A DNA stretch of 64,000 bases, taken from assembly GCA_963774305.1 (NCBI GenBank), contig CAVZEM010000007.1, forward strand, positions 62,001 to 126,000, in the 5' to 3' direction. Positions 48,203 through 56,800 of this stretch are shown here, one piece after another. The position numbers and the translations under genes are program-made. Below the pieces are notes generated by a model, which saw only the letters and a list, made by a program, of their open reading frames with translations, was not told the DNA's origin and did no database searches. Position 1 is the first letter of the stretch; each line of letters opens with the position of its first letter. This DNA is from DASUPK01 sp963774305. GTDB lineage: Bacteria > Actinomycetota > Thermoleophilia > Solirubrobacterales > 70-9.

Positions 48203-49239
48203 TCGGGCGGCTCGGGCGTGCCCTGGGCGGCGCGCTCAAGCACGGCCATCATCTGCGCCGCCTGGCGCTTCACGTCGTGAGCGGCAGCCACCTGTCTCGC
48301 GGCTGGATTGGGCGACGGCATGGCGGCGGCATGCTGGAGGGCCGAGACGAGTCCCGGTGTGTCCTCCGGGTCGACCAGGACGCCGGCCTCCGGTGTGACG
48401 AACTCCGGCGGCCCCCCGACCTTCGTCGCGACGACGCTGCGCTCCATCGCCATCGCCTCGAGGGTCGCTTGGCCGAAGGGCTCCGTCAGGGAGGGCTGGC
48501 AGAGGACATCGCACGCGGCCACCCACTGAGGGACATCTGCCTGCGGGACCCGGCCCGCCAGGGTGACCCCGGCGCGGCCCTCTAGAGCCCCCCTCAGCGG
48601 GCCGTCGCCGACGAAGGCGAGCCGCCCTCGGCCGAGCGATGCGAACGCGTCCGCGAGCCGCACCACGTTCTTGCGTTCGATCAGCGAGCCGACGCAGAGG
48701 AAGGCGGGGCCGTCGCCGTCCCAGCCGAGCGCCTGCCGCGCCTCGGCGGCGGGGCGGGGAGAGAAGGCGTCGAGGTCGACACCGCAATCGGCGATCTCGA
48801 TCTTCGGCTCCGCGGCAGGGATCCGGTCGGTGAGCCGATCGGCGAGCCAACGCGAGTTGGCGATCACCGAGGAGGAACGACGCAGCACCCAGCGGGTCGC
48901 GGCAGTGACACCCGGGATCCGTCCCAGGTTGGCGACGTCCTGGCCATGGGCCATGACGACGAGCGGGACGCTCGCCGCCCGCGCTGCGAGAGCCCCCGCT
49001 GCGCCGGACGGGAAGAGGAAATGCGCGAAGACGACGTCCGGCTGGAACCGCCGCGCCGCCGCGCGCGAATCCCGCACCAGGCGCACGTACTTCGAGCGCG
49101 AGCCGCCGCGCTGGCTGATCGAGGAGACCTCAACTTCATGCCCGAGCGCTTCGATCTCCCGCGTCAGGGGAACCAGGAAGCTGCCCAGGTCGGGCTGCTC
49201 CTGGCTGGGCCACATCTGGGTCACCTCGAGGATGCGCAC
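48199..49239 (-). CDS. Glycosyltransferase family 4
   Basis: 346 aa. GT-B fold: N-terminal Rossmann (RILEVTQMWPSQEQPDLGSF), AHGQDVANLG, SSSVIANSRWLADRL, then the C-terminal nucleotide-sugar domain with CVGSLIERKNVVRLADAF, LAFVGDGPLRGALEG, and the E-x7-E region SLTEPFGQATLEAMAMERSVVAT. Retaining GT4 family. GTG start. Co-directional with the GT2 gene upstream (2-bp gap). Confidence 0.93.
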   Translation of the reverse strand: MRILEVTQMWPSQEQPDLGSFLVPLTREIEALGHEVEVSSISQRGGSRSKYVRLVRDSRAAARRFQPDVVFAHFLFPSGAAGALAARAASVPLVVMAHGQDVANLGRIPGVTAATRWVLRRSSSVIANSRWLADRLTDRIPAAEPKIEIADCGVDLDAFSPRPAAEARQALGWDGDGPAFLCVGSLIERKNVVRLADAFASLGRGRLAFVGDGPLRGALEGRAGVTLAGRVPQADVPQWVAACDVLCQPSLTEPFGQATLEAMAMERSVVATKVGGPPEFVTPEAGVLVDPEDTPGLVSALQHAAAMPSPNPAARQVAAAHDVKRQAAQMMAVLERAAQGTPEPPD

Positions 49240-49241
49240 GG

Positions 49242-50171
49242 CTACGACCCTAAGGCCCGGTTGTACGCCTCCGCCGCCTCGCGGATCCCCTCGCCGCGCC
49301 CCGGCATCAGCGCCTGCCGGGCGTGGAGCCAGTAGCGCCGCGGAGAGTGCCCCGGGAGGAAGAGCGCGGCGCCGGCGCGCAACAGGTATGGCCAGGCGAG
49401 CACCGGCCGCATCAGGAATGCCTCCACTCGGCCGAGGTGCTTGCGTGCGTAGCGGTTGCGGTTGCGGTGGTACTCGACGATCCGGCGCTCCGCTCCGGAG
49501 ACGTCCTGCGCCATCTGGTCGTGGTGGACGGCGCGCGCCGAGGGGACGTAGAGGATCTTCCAGTTCTCGTCCCAGAGGCGCTTGCAGAAGTCGGTCTCGT
49601 CGGAGTAGACGAAGAAATCCGGATCGAGCCAGCCGACATGCTCGGCCGCCTCACGGCGCACCATCATCGCGCTCGATTGAACCCAGCCCACCGGGCGCGT
49701 TCCGGTACCTCCGCTCTCCACCGTGAAGCGGCGGTGCAGGAAGAACGCTCCCGCCAGCGCGGTCTCACCGCTCGGCAGCCGCCATGCGCAGGGAACCTCA
49801 CGGCCGTCTGGGGTCAGCAGCTGCGCGCCCGCGGCAGCCGCGTCGCGGTCGGACTGCAGAGCACCGAGCAGGGCGGCCACGGCACCCGGCTGCAGCTCTG
49901 AGTCCTCGTTGAGCAGGAGGCAGAACTCGCCGCGCGCCTCCTGGAGCAACCGGCTGTCGTTCTCGGCCTTGCCGGCCCGTCGGCCGAGCGCGATCAGGCG
50001 GATGTCGCGCCCCAGCGCGCGCACGGCGTCCGCCGATCCGTCGTCGGAGGCGTTGTCCAGCACGAGGATCTCGTGCTCGAGATCGGAGGGCGTCGTCCGC
50101 TCGATCGCCTCGAGGCAGGCGAGCAGGAGCTCCCGCCCGTTGGTGTTCACCACGCAATAGGAGACCAGCAC
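49242..50171 (-). CDS. Glycosyltransferase family 2
   Basis: 309 aa. GT-A fold: VSYCVVNTNGRELLLACLEAI, LDNASDDGSADAVRALG, LLLNEDSELQPGAV (DxD-like), VGWVQSSAMMVRREA, GWLDPDFFVYSDETDFCKRLW (catalytic acidic cluster), and a C-terminal hydrophobic helix pair. Resembles rhamnosyltransferase-type GT2. GTG start, 17 bp from the divergent GT4 gene; forms a pair with the GT4 downstream. Confidence 0.92.
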   Translation of the reverse strand: MLVSYCVVNTNGRELLLACLEAIERTTPSDLEHEILVLDNASDDGSADAVRALGRDIRLIALGRRAGKAENDSRLLQEARGEFCLLLNEDSELQPGAVAALLGALQSDRDAAAAGAQLLTPDGREVPCAWRLPSGETALAGAFFLHRRFTVESGGTGTRPVGWVQSSAMMVRREAAEHVGWLDPDFFVYSDETDFCKRLWDENWKILYVPSARAVHHDQMAQDVSGAERRIVEYHRNRNRYARKHLGRVEAFLMRPVLAWPYLLRAGAALFLPGHSPRRYWLHARQALMPGRGEGIREAAEAYNRALGS

Positions 50172-50188
50172 GGCGACAATGCTCGCCC

Positions 50189-51302
50189 ATGCGGGTTCAG
50201 ATCGTCGATCCGGCGGCCTTCACGCCACCGTACGACCACGCCCTGTCGGGCGCGCTGGCCCGTGCAGGCGCGGAGGTGGAGCTGATCACGGCGCGCTTCC
50301 CGTACGGCCCGGTGCCGGTGGAGCGCGGCTACTCGGTTCGAGAGTTCTTCTATCGGCGCGGATCCCGCCCCGAGATCAGCCCCCTGCGCCGGCGCCTGCT
50401 GCGCGCTGCGGAGCACATCCCCGACATGCGCCGCTACCGGCGGGTGGCCGAGCAGGCCGACGTCGTCCACTACCAGTGGCTGCCGATCCCGGCTCTCGAT
50501 CGCCGCCTGCTGCCCCCGAAGCGGCCGCGCATCTACACCATGCACTGGCGCCTGCCCCAGGCCGACTCGCGTATCGGCCGCACGCTGACGAAGCTGCTCG
50601 CTGAGATGGACGCGGTCGTGGTCCACTCCGAGCACGGCGCCGGACGCCTTCGGACCGACTTCGGGGTGGCGGCCGAGCGGCTGCGCGTCATCCCGCACGG
50701 GGCCTTCGACTATCTCACCAGCCAGCAGGACGAGCTGGCACTGCCGGAGGAGCTACGGGACGTCGAGGGGCCCGTGATCCTCGCCTTCGGCCTGATCCGC
50801 CCCTACAAGGGGACGGACGTGCTGCTCGAGGCCTTCTCGCGAATCGAGGGCGCCGAGCTCTGGATCGTCGGCATGCCGCGCATGCCGATGGACGAGCTGC
50901 GCAAGCTGCGCCGATCAGGCGCCCGGCCGGGTCCGCTTCGTGGACCGATTCATCCCCGATGCCGAGATCCCGGCCTTCATGCGCCGTGCCGACCTCGTCG
51001 TGCAGCCGTACCGGAACATCGAGCAGTCGGGCGTCCTCTACACGGCCCTCGCCTTCGGGCGGCCGCTCGTCCTCAGCTCAGTGGGCGGCTTCACCGAGAT
51101 CGGGAAGCGGGGGGCGGCGCGCCTGGTCCCGCCGGGGGACGCCGGCGCCCTCGCCGAGGCGCTCGGCGACCTGCTCGCGGACCGCGGCGCGAGGGAGGCG
51201 CTGGCCGCCGGCGCGGTCCGGGAGGCATCGACGATCTCCTCATGGGACCGGATTGCGGAGTCCACCATGGCCCTCTACCAAGAGCTCCTCGGCTCGACAT
51301 GA
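50189..51302 (+). pseudogene. Glycosyltransferase family 4 with a frameshift near 50905
   Basis: The frame from ATG 50189 encodes a GT4 N-terminal half and much of the C-terminal domain (RVQIVDPAAFTPPYDHALS to AFGLIRPYKGTDVLLEAFSRIEGAELWIVG), then leaves frame near KLRRSGARP. The other frame carries the rest, from about ADQAPGRVRFVDRFI through QPYRNIEQSGVLYTALAFGRP to the TGA at 51302. Removing one base in GCGCCGATC (50907-50915) joins them into a full-length protein of about 370 aa. It is either a recent frameshift, phase variation or a sequence error. Divergent from the GT2 gene with 17 bp between starts. Confidence 0.8.
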
Positions 51303-51305
51303 ATC

Positions 51306-51332
51306 GGGTTGCTCCTGACGGAGCACCCTCGC
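51306..51332 (+). repeat. Type B hairpin repeat
   Basis: GGGT, TGCTCC, loop TGAC, GGAGCA, CCCTCGC. It starts 3 bp after the GT4 stop and lies upstream of the next GT2, whose GATAAT -10-like box follows at 51340. Confidence 0.75.
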
Positions 51333-51354
51333 GTTAACCGATAATCCCCCGCCA

Positions 51355-52515
51355 ATGGCGCTCGAGATCGTCTTCTGGGCCGCGGTCGGCCTGATCGTCT
51401 ACGCCCACCTGGGCTATCCGCTGCTGCTCTGGGTGCTGGCCAAGCTCTTCGGGGAGGGGGACGGGGCGAGGGCGCGCGACAGCGCGACCCGTGAGATGAG
51501 GGAGGCCGATGTTGAGCTTCCTCACGCCACGCTGGTCATCCCCGCCTACGACGAGGAGGAGGTGATCGAGCGCAAGATCGCCAACGCGCGGGCGCTCGAC
51601 TACCCCGCGGATCGACTGGAGATCGTGGTCGCCTCGGACGGGTCGAGCGACCGGACGGCCGAGCTGGCGCGCGAGGCGGGAGCAGACCGCGTGCTTGAGC
51701 TTCCGCGCGGCGGCAAGGTCGCTGCCCTCAACCAGGCCGTGCGGGAGGCGACCGGCACGGTCCTCGCCTTCTCCGACGCGAACAGCTTCTGGCGCCCTGA
51801 CGCACTGCGTCGCCTGATCGCCCGCTTCGCCGACTCGCGCGTCGGATACGCCTGCGGCCAGGTGCGCTTCGAGGGGGGCGAAGGCGGCAACCAGGAAGGC
51901 ATCTACTGGCGCTACGAGATGGCGGTGCGCTCGATGGAGACGAGGCTCGCTGGGATCACGGCGGGCAACGGCGCGATCTATGCGGTCCGTCGGGAGGCGT
52001 ATATCGAGCTCGATCCCAGCCGCGGCCAGGACATAGGCTTCCCGTTCGAGCTGACCAAGCGAGGCTGGCGCGCCGTCTACGAGCCCACGGCGGTGGCCGA
52101 GGAGAAGATGGCCCCGACGGTCGAGGGAGAGTTCCGCCGCAAGCGCCGGATGATGTGGGGGCTCTGGGACGTGATGCTCAAGTGGGGCATGCTCGACCCG
52201 CGCGGCTACGGCCCCGGCTACGCCCTCGAGATCTACTCTCACCGCCTGCTTCGCTACCTGACGCCATGGCTGCACCTGATCGCGCTCGGGACCAACGTGG
52301 CGCTGCTCGGGCACGCGTGGGTATACGTCGCAACGATGGCACTGCAGCTCGCGCTGCTGGTCGGGGCGCTGCTCGGGCGCTTCGTCCCCGCCCTGCCGTT
52401 CAGGATCGCCTACTACTACGTCACCGTGACCGCCTCCATCGCAGTGGGACTCTGGGACCGGCTCCGAGCCGGATCCGTGCCGATCGGCTGGGAGAAGGTC
52501 GAGGGCACCCGATGA
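51355..52515 (+). CDS. Membrane glycosyltransferase family 2
   Basis: 386 aa. N-terminal membrane helix (VFWAAVGLIVYAHLGYPLLLWVLA), GT-A domain with TLVIPAYDEEEVIERKIANA, VVASDGSSDRTAE, VLAFSDANSFWRPDAL (DxN/D), and GNGAIYAVRREAY with QRRRM-like FRRKRRMMWGLW motif; two or three C-terminal membrane helices. Resembles processive or lipid-linked GT2 enzymes. Residues about 37-46 (GARARDSATR) are encoded by an embedded type B repeat. ATGA overlap with the sugar transferase downstream. Confidence 0.92.
   Translation: MALEIVFWAAVGLIVYAHLGYPLLLWVLAKLFGEGDGARARDSATREMREADVELPHATLVIPAYDEEEVIERKIANARALDYPADRLEIVVASDGSSDRTAELAREAGADRVLELPRGGKVAALNQAVREATGTVLAFSDANSFWRPDALRRLIARFADSRVGYACGQVRFEGGEGGNQEGIYWRYEMAVRSMETRLAGITAGNGAIYAVRREAYIELDPSRGQDIGFPFELTKRGWRAVYEPTAVAEEKMAPTVEGEFRRKRRMMWGLWDVMLKWGMLDPRGYGPGYALEIYSHRLLRYLTPWLHLIALGTNVALLGHAWVYVATMALQLALLVGALLGRFVPALPFRIAYYYVTVTASIAVGLWDRLRAGSVPIGWEKVEGTR
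51466..51492 (-). repeat. Type B hairpin inside a glycosyltransferase gene
   Basis: Reverse strand: GGGT, CGCGC, loop TGTC, GCGCG, CCCTCGC. It is in frame and adds a short Arg/Ala-rich loop between the N-terminal helix and the catalytic domain. Nearly identical to the copy at 3270-3296. Confidence 0.7.
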
Positions 52516-53231
52516 GCTCAACGAACGGCCCGGTGCCGGACGCCCATCAGCAGCGCTTGGACGTGCCACCGCCCGCGACCAGGCCGAAGCAGGGCCTGCC
52601 GCGCTGGGCCGACCTGACGATCGCCGTCGCCAGCCTGGTCCTCGTCTCCCCGATCCTGGCGGCCGCCGCCATCGCAATTCGCCTGGAGTCCCGCGGACCC
52701 GTCCTCTACCGCCAGCGGCGCGTCGGCAGGGACGGAGTGATCTTCGAGATGTTCAAGCTGCGCACCATGCGCCAGGGTGCCGACCCGGTTGGAGTCGGCA
52801 CCGCCGTGACCGCCGAGGACCCGCGGGTGACGCGCGTCGGCAGGCTGCTGCGCCGCTTTTCCCTGGATGAGCTGCCGAACCTCTTCAACGTGCTGCGCGG
52901 CGAGATGCGGATCGTCGGGCCCCGCGCCACGCTGCCCGCGCAGGTCGAGCTCTACACGCCGCGTCAGCTGCGTCGCCTGGACCTGCGGCCGGGGGTCACC
53001 GGCTGGGCGCAGATTCATGGCCGCGCCGGCATTCCCTGGGAGGAGCGGATCGAGCTGGACGTCTGGTACGTCGAGCATCGTTCGTTGCGCCTGGATCTGA
53101 AGATCCTCGCCCGCACCCCCGGCGCCCTGCTGGGCGGCGCGGGCAACATCGCCGTCGACCCGTACGCCGGCTCCTCGGCCGACTCGCCGCTGCGGAAGGC
53201 CGCCGAGCGCGAGCAGGCCGGTGACCGCTGA
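52512..53231 (+). CDS. Polyprenyl-phosphate sugar-1-phosphate transferase
   Basis: 239 aa. Small monotopic phosphoglycosyl transferase: one N-terminal hydrophobic helix (LTIAVASLVLVSPILAAAAIAI), RGPVLYRQRRVGRDGVIFEMFKLRTM, FSLDELPNLFNVLRGEMRIVGPR (catalytic Asp-Glu), and DLRPGVTGWAQIHGR. It transfers a sugar-1-phosphate to undecaprenyl phosphate, priming the repeat unit. The C-terminal 30 residues are extra. Start overlaps the GT2 (ATGA), end overlaps the GNAT (TGATGG). Confidence 0.94.
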   Translation: MSSTNGPVPDAHQQRLDVPPPATRPKQGLPRWADLTIAVASLVLVSPILAAAAIAIRLESRGPVLYRQRRVGRDGVIFEMFKLRTMRQGADPVGVGTAVTAEDPRVTRVGRLLRRFSLDELPNLFNVLRGEMRIVGPRATLPAQVELYTPRQLRRLDLRPGVTGWAQIHGRAGIPWEERIELDVWYVEHRSLRLDLKILARTPGALLGGAGNIAVDPYAGSSADSPLRKAAEREQAGDR

Positions 53232-53776
53232 TGGCGCGCGGCATCTCCCTGCGGGATTTCCAATCGAACGACGCCGCCGCGGTCCACCGTTGGTTCAACT
53301 CGCCCGCGGCGACGGCGAACCTGCTCGAGCACCGCGACGAGTTCAGCGAGGAGGATGCCGAGCGCTGGGTCAAGCGGGCGATCGAGCAGTCGAACGACCC
53401 CGACGCCGAGGACCGCAAGTGGGCTGTGGAGGTCGAGGGGATCGACGAGCCGGTCGGCTACACGGCGCTCTACGGCCTCAACCGCCAGACCGCGCCGGAG
53501 CTCGGGGCGATCATGGGCGACGAGCGCGTTCGCGGCAGGGGCGTCGGCCGCGAGGCCGAGCGCCTCACCAACCTGAAGGCCTTCGAGGAGTTCGGCGCCC
53601 ACAAGGTCTACGGCCGGATCCCGGCGACCAACGAGGCCGCGAAGAAGGCCGTCATCTACAACGGCTGGAAGCAGGAGGGCGTCCTGCGCAACCAGGTCCG
53701 CCACGGCGACGAGCTGATCGACGTCGAGCTCTGGGGCGGTTTCCGTGAGGACCTGCCCGAGCCGCCCGAAGAGTGA
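53231..53776 (+). CDS. GNAT N-acetyltransferase
   Basis: 181 aa. GNAT fold of the RimJ/PseH type: ISLRDFQSNDAAAVHRWFNSPA, GYTALYGLNRQTAPELGAIMGDERVRGRGVGREA (acetyl-CoA pyrophosphate loop GRGVG) and HKVYGRIPATNEAAKKAVIYNGWKQEGV. Placement directly after the phosphoglycosyl transferase suggests acetylation of an amino-sugar nucleotide, analogous to PglD/PseH steps. Substrate inferred from context only. Confidence 0.85.
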   Translation: MARGISLRDFQSNDAAAVHRWFNSPAATANLLEHRDEFSEEDAERWVKRAIEQSNDPDAEDRKWAVEVEGIDEPVGYTALYGLNRQTAPELGAIMGDERVRGRGVGREAERLTNLKAFEEFGAHKVYGRIPATNEAAKKAVIYNGWKQEGVLRNQVRHGDELIDVELWGGFREDLPEPPEE

Positions 53777-54684
53777 AGGCGACCCTGATCGCGGACGGCG
53801 GCGCGGCCGCCTCCGACGACGACAACTTCTTCCGCTCGACGCCGTTTCTCGAAGCCGAGGGGGCGACCCACACGGTCGAGGTCGAGGGTGTCCTGCGCCT
53901 GCCCGTGATCGTCCGCTCGATCGAGGGAACGGAGCGCGTCGATGGGATCTCGCCCTACGGGTATCCGGGGGCCTCCGGGAGCTACGAGGAGCCCATCGAT
54001 CCCAGCGGGATCGACTGGTCCGGGACGCGACTGGTCAGCGTCTTCGTGCGAGATCGGATCGGCCGGGAGTGTCTGTCCGGCGGCACAGTTCGGAACCACG
54101 TTCACATCGCCGACGGAGATTCCGGCATCCGCAAGCGCCTCCGCGAGCAGATCAGGCGCAACGAGCGGCGCGGCTGGCAGGTGGAGGTGCTCGGCGGCCC
54201 CGAGGCGGACGGCGCGGCGCGGTCGGCGTTCGAGCGTGCCTACACCGAGACCATGGCCCGCACCGGCGCGGCCGGGCGGTATCTCTACCCGACCGAGTAC
54301 TTCGAGCGGCTGCTGCGAAGCGACCGGAGTTGGCTCGTTCTGGGCGAGCGCGAAGGGAACGGGCTTGCCGGAGCGATCGCTGTCGCCAGCGACGGCTACC
54401 TGCACTACTACCTCGGCGGCACGGCTGACGGGGCACTCGGCGACTCGCCGATGAAGAACCTGTTCGCGGCGATGATCTCGCTCGGCACAGAGCTCGGGGT
54501 GCCGCTGAGCCTCGGAGGCGGCCTCACCCCGGGGGACTCGCTGGACTCCTTCAAGCGCGGCTTCGCGAACGGCGAGGCGCCGTTCCACACCCATGAGCTG
54601 ATCTGCGACCGAGCCGTCTATGAGGAGCTGGTCGCCGGGTCGGGCCCTGCGCCCGAGGGCTTCTTCCCCGCCTATCGGTCTTGA
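53773..54684 (+). CDS. BioF2/FemAB-like acyltransferase
   Basis: 303 aa. GNAT-like transferase of the Acetyltransf_6/FemAB group: FLEAEGATHTVEVEGVLRLPVIVRSI, ISPYGYPGASGSY, KRLREQIRRNERRGWQVEV, FERAYTETMARTGAAGRYLYPTEYF, YYLGGTADGALGDSPMKNL. These enzymes transfer amino-acyl or acyl groups to sugars or peptides in surface polymers. GTG overlaps the GNAT. The TGA at the end abuts the type B repeat and the stop of the convergent amidase. Confidence 0.82.
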   Translation: MKATLIADGGAAASDDDNFFRSTPFLEAEGATHTVEVEGVLRLPVIVRSIEGTERVDGISPYGYPGASGSYEEPIDPSGIDWSGTRLVSVFVRDRIGRECLSGGTVRNHVHIADGDSGIRKRLREQIRRNERRGWQVEVLGGPEADGAARSAFERAYTETMARTGAAGRYLYPTEYFERLLRSDRSWLVLGEREGNGLAGAIAVASDGYLHYYLGGTADGALGDSPMKNLFAAMISLGTELGVPLSLGGGLTPGDSLDSFKRGFANGEAPFHTHELICDRAVYEELVAGSGPAPEGFFPAYRS

Positions 54685-55878
54685 TCAAACGGGTGGCGCT
54701 GACGCGCGCCCTCGCACATGCTTCTTGCGCCGTCCCTTCGCGAAGCGCTTGATGCGCTTCTGCACGGCTGCCTGGAGTTGCGGGACCAGCGGGATCATCG
54801 CCCCGCCGGGACAGGCGGTCAGCCCGAGCGTGGTGTGTCCCAGGACCCGAGGCACGGTGATCACGGTCCCCGCCGGATAACGGCTCTCCGATCCGCCGGC
54901 CGAGGTGAGCTGTACGGCGCCGGTGGCGGGGGTGGCGTGGTTGATCCCCATCTTCCAGGCCAGGAACTGGATGATCGAGCGCTGGGCCTGCGGGGTCGGG
55001 GGCTCGCTCGTGTGGTCGCCGATCGAGGCGATCGAGGTTGTCTGCGAGTTGAAGCCCTGCGCCTGCGCGCCGACGACCGGGCGCTTCAGGCCGCCGGCGC
55101 GGCCCTCGTAGAGCGTCCCGAAGCGGTCGACGAGCGCGTCGTAGCCGATGTCGTTCCAGCCGTTGCCGAAGACGTGAAAGCGGCAGATTCCGAGGGCGAT
55201 GGAGGGCGCCTCGGCGGGCGTGTAGTCGTTGGCGTTCACGGTGTGGTGGATCACGGCGGCCCGCACGGTGCCGTACTGCGGCGGCCCCCGGGGTGGGCAG
55301 CCGCCGTCGGCGAGGTCCGCGCCCCAGGCGGCGCGGCTGACGACCTGGGGCTTCGGCGACAGGGCCTGGGCGATCGGCGTGGAGGCGACGGAGATCACCG
55401 CGGCGTTGATCGCGTGCCGGGCGGAGTTCACGAGCCGGTCGGCGAAGCTGCCCGCCGTTCCCGAGACGTTCACGAAGTGCAGGCGCCCGTGTGGCCGGAA
55501 CGGGGCCCGCACCTGGGCGATGTCCGCGCCCCCTACATAGATCGGCGTGCCGTCCTCCTGCTCCACCCAGTCGCTCCAGTGGCCGCCGTCGTCGCGAACT
55601 CGGATCTGGACGCTGTGGGGCTCGCGCGCGACCCCGACCAGGTCGAAGCGGTGGGGCGCCTCCACGGGCGCCGAGATCCAGCGCGGCGCCTTCTCGTGAG
55701 GATGCGCGGACCGGACCGAGGCGATCGCAGCGGGCGCCATGCGCTTCGCGGCGGGAATCGCGTGCTCGAAGTCGACCGCCCCGGGCATGTACGGGCGCAG
55801 CGACAGCGCCGGCGCGGCGACCCAGGCGAGGGCCGTGATCAGCGCCAGGCACACCCCCGTCAGCACCTTCACGCGCAT
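54685..55878 (-). CDS. Exported N-acetylmuramoyl-L-alanine amidase (PGRP fold)
   Basis: 397 aa. Signal peptide/anchor (VKVLTGVCLALITALAWVAAPALS), a domain of about 110 residues with beta-rich pattern (VGVAREPHSVQIRVRDDGGHWSDW), then the amidase_2/PGRP domain: SRAAWGADLADGG, AAVIHHTVNANDYTPAEAP (first zinc His), FGNGWNDIGYDALVDRFGTLYEGRAGG, and GHTTLGLTACPGG (zinc His and Cys). It cleaves peptidoglycan stem peptides. Start ATG 55878 is preferred; the longer frame begins MAKP from within a type A repeat. C-terminal nine residues come from a type B repeat. Confidence 0.92.
   Translation of the reverse strand: MRVKVLTGVCLALITALAWVAAPALSLRPYMPGAVDFEHAIPAAKRMAPAAIASVRSAHPHEKAPRWISAPVEAPHRFDLVGVAREPHSVQIRVRDDGGHWSDWVEQEDGTPIYVGGADIAQVRAPFRPHGRLHFVNVSGTAGSFADRLVNSARHAINAAVISVASTPIAQALSPKPQVVSRAAWGADLADGGCPPRGPPQYGTVRAAVIHHTVNANDYTPAEAPSIALGICRFHVFGNGWNDIGYDALVDRFGTLYEGRAGGLKRPVVGAQAQGFNSQTTSIASIGDHTSEPPTPQAQRSIIQFLAWKMGINHATPATGAVQLTSAGGSESRYPAGTVITVPRVLGHTTLGLTACPGGAMIPLVPQLQAAVQKRIKRFAKGRRKKHVRGRASAPPV
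54688..54715 (+). repeat. Type B hairpin repeat overlapping amidase 3' end
   Basis: AAACGGGT, GGCGC, loop TGAC, GCGCG, CCCTCGCA. Sits exactly at the junction of two convergent genes; on the reverse strand it encodes the last residues (RGRASAPPV) and the stop of the amidase. Confidence 0.75.
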
Positions 55879-55897
55879 CCTGTGTTTGGAACACATC

Positions 55898-55994
55898 GGC
55901 TTCGCCATCAGATCGCGGCCACGAGCGGCCGCCCCACATAAGTCGCTCCGGGCTTCGCCCTCCGCTCCAAAGTGGAGCGGCCTGGTGGCCGCTA
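55898..55994 (+). repeat. Type A structured repeat
   Basis: Outer arms GCGGCCAC (55915-55922) and GTGGCCGC (55985-55992), hairpins GGGCTTCGCCC and CGCTCC-AAAGT-GGAGCG. It fills the spacer between the amidase 5' end and the DUF3105 stop codon, which is the CTA at its right end. Confidence 0.82.
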
Positions 55995-56771
55995 TCCGAG
56001 GTTGATGGGAACCTGCTGCTCCGGCCCGTTGCCGCGGTACTTGTCGCGGAAGTTACGGATCACGTCCAGCACGACGGGGTTGTAGTTCGGGCAGACGACC
56101 TCGTTGGTCCACGCGGTGACCGCGACGTCGTAGGGCATGTCGGGGTCGGGATAGAGCAGAACGCCGTCGGGATCCGCGTCGAAGACGCCCTTGAGGGCCA
56201 GCTGCTGGTCCTGGGTCAGGCCCGGCTTGTAGTGGATCTCGATCCGCCCATGCTCCATCGCGTGGACCTCGTTGCGGATGTTGGTCTCCTTGCTCGTGTC
56301 GCTGGTGACCGGCGTCCGATAGGCGCCGTCCGAGATCGGGACAGGGTTGTGGTTGCCCGAGGTCGGCGGCACGGTCCCGTAGTGGACCGGCGTCGAGTTC
56401 GGCACGTGCGTGTTGCCCTCGTCCGGCAGGTTCTCCTTGAGCTGACAGCCCGCCTTCTGGGCGGAGGCGGCGAGGTCGCCGAACTGGGTCGGGGCGACGG
56501 ACTCGCTCGTCCCCTGCCGGCAGTCGGGTGTCAGGTCCTTGAAGCTGCCCGTGTTCTGGATGTGGGCGTTGCTGCAAGCGTCGGCCGCGGCGCTTCCACC
56601 GCCACCACCACTCGCGATCACGGCGACCAGCCCTGCGATCACCGTCGCCGTGAGGAGACCGGCGACGACGTAGCCGGCCATCAGGCGCCGGCGCCCGCCG
56701 GATTGCGACGCCCGCTCGGCGGCGAGTCGCTGCGCGCGGAGGCGCTCCTTCTCTTCCTTGCGGCTGGCCAT
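55992..56771 (-). CDS. DUF3105 single-pass membrane protein
   Basis: 259 aa. Cytoplasmic Lys/Arg/Glu-rich N-terminus, TM at about 32-52 (GYVVAGLLTATVIAGLVAVIA), then the DUF3105 domain: VHYGTVPPTSGNHNPVP, NEVHAMEHGRIEIHYKPG (His/Glu cluster, possibly metal-binding) and LLYPDPDMPYDVAVTAW with a Cys in EVVCPNYN. Function of the family is not established. Co-directional with the hydrolase and metF upstream. Confidence 0.88.
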   Translation of the reverse strand: MASRKEEKERLRAQRLAAERASQSGGRRRLMAGYVVAGLLTATVIAGLVAVIASGGGGGSAAADACSNAHIQNTGSFKDLTPDCRQGTSESVAPTQFGDLAASAQKAGCQLKENLPDEGNTHVPNSTPVHYGTVPPTSGNHNPVPISDGAYRTPVTSDTSKETNIRNEVHAMEHGRIEIHYKPGLTQDQQLALKGVFDADPDGVLLYPDPDMPYDVAVTAWTNEVVCPNYNPVVLDVIRNFRDKYRGNGPEQQVPINLG

Positions 56772-56800
56772 GGGAGGGCGAAGAGGCTAGCGGAGGCGGT

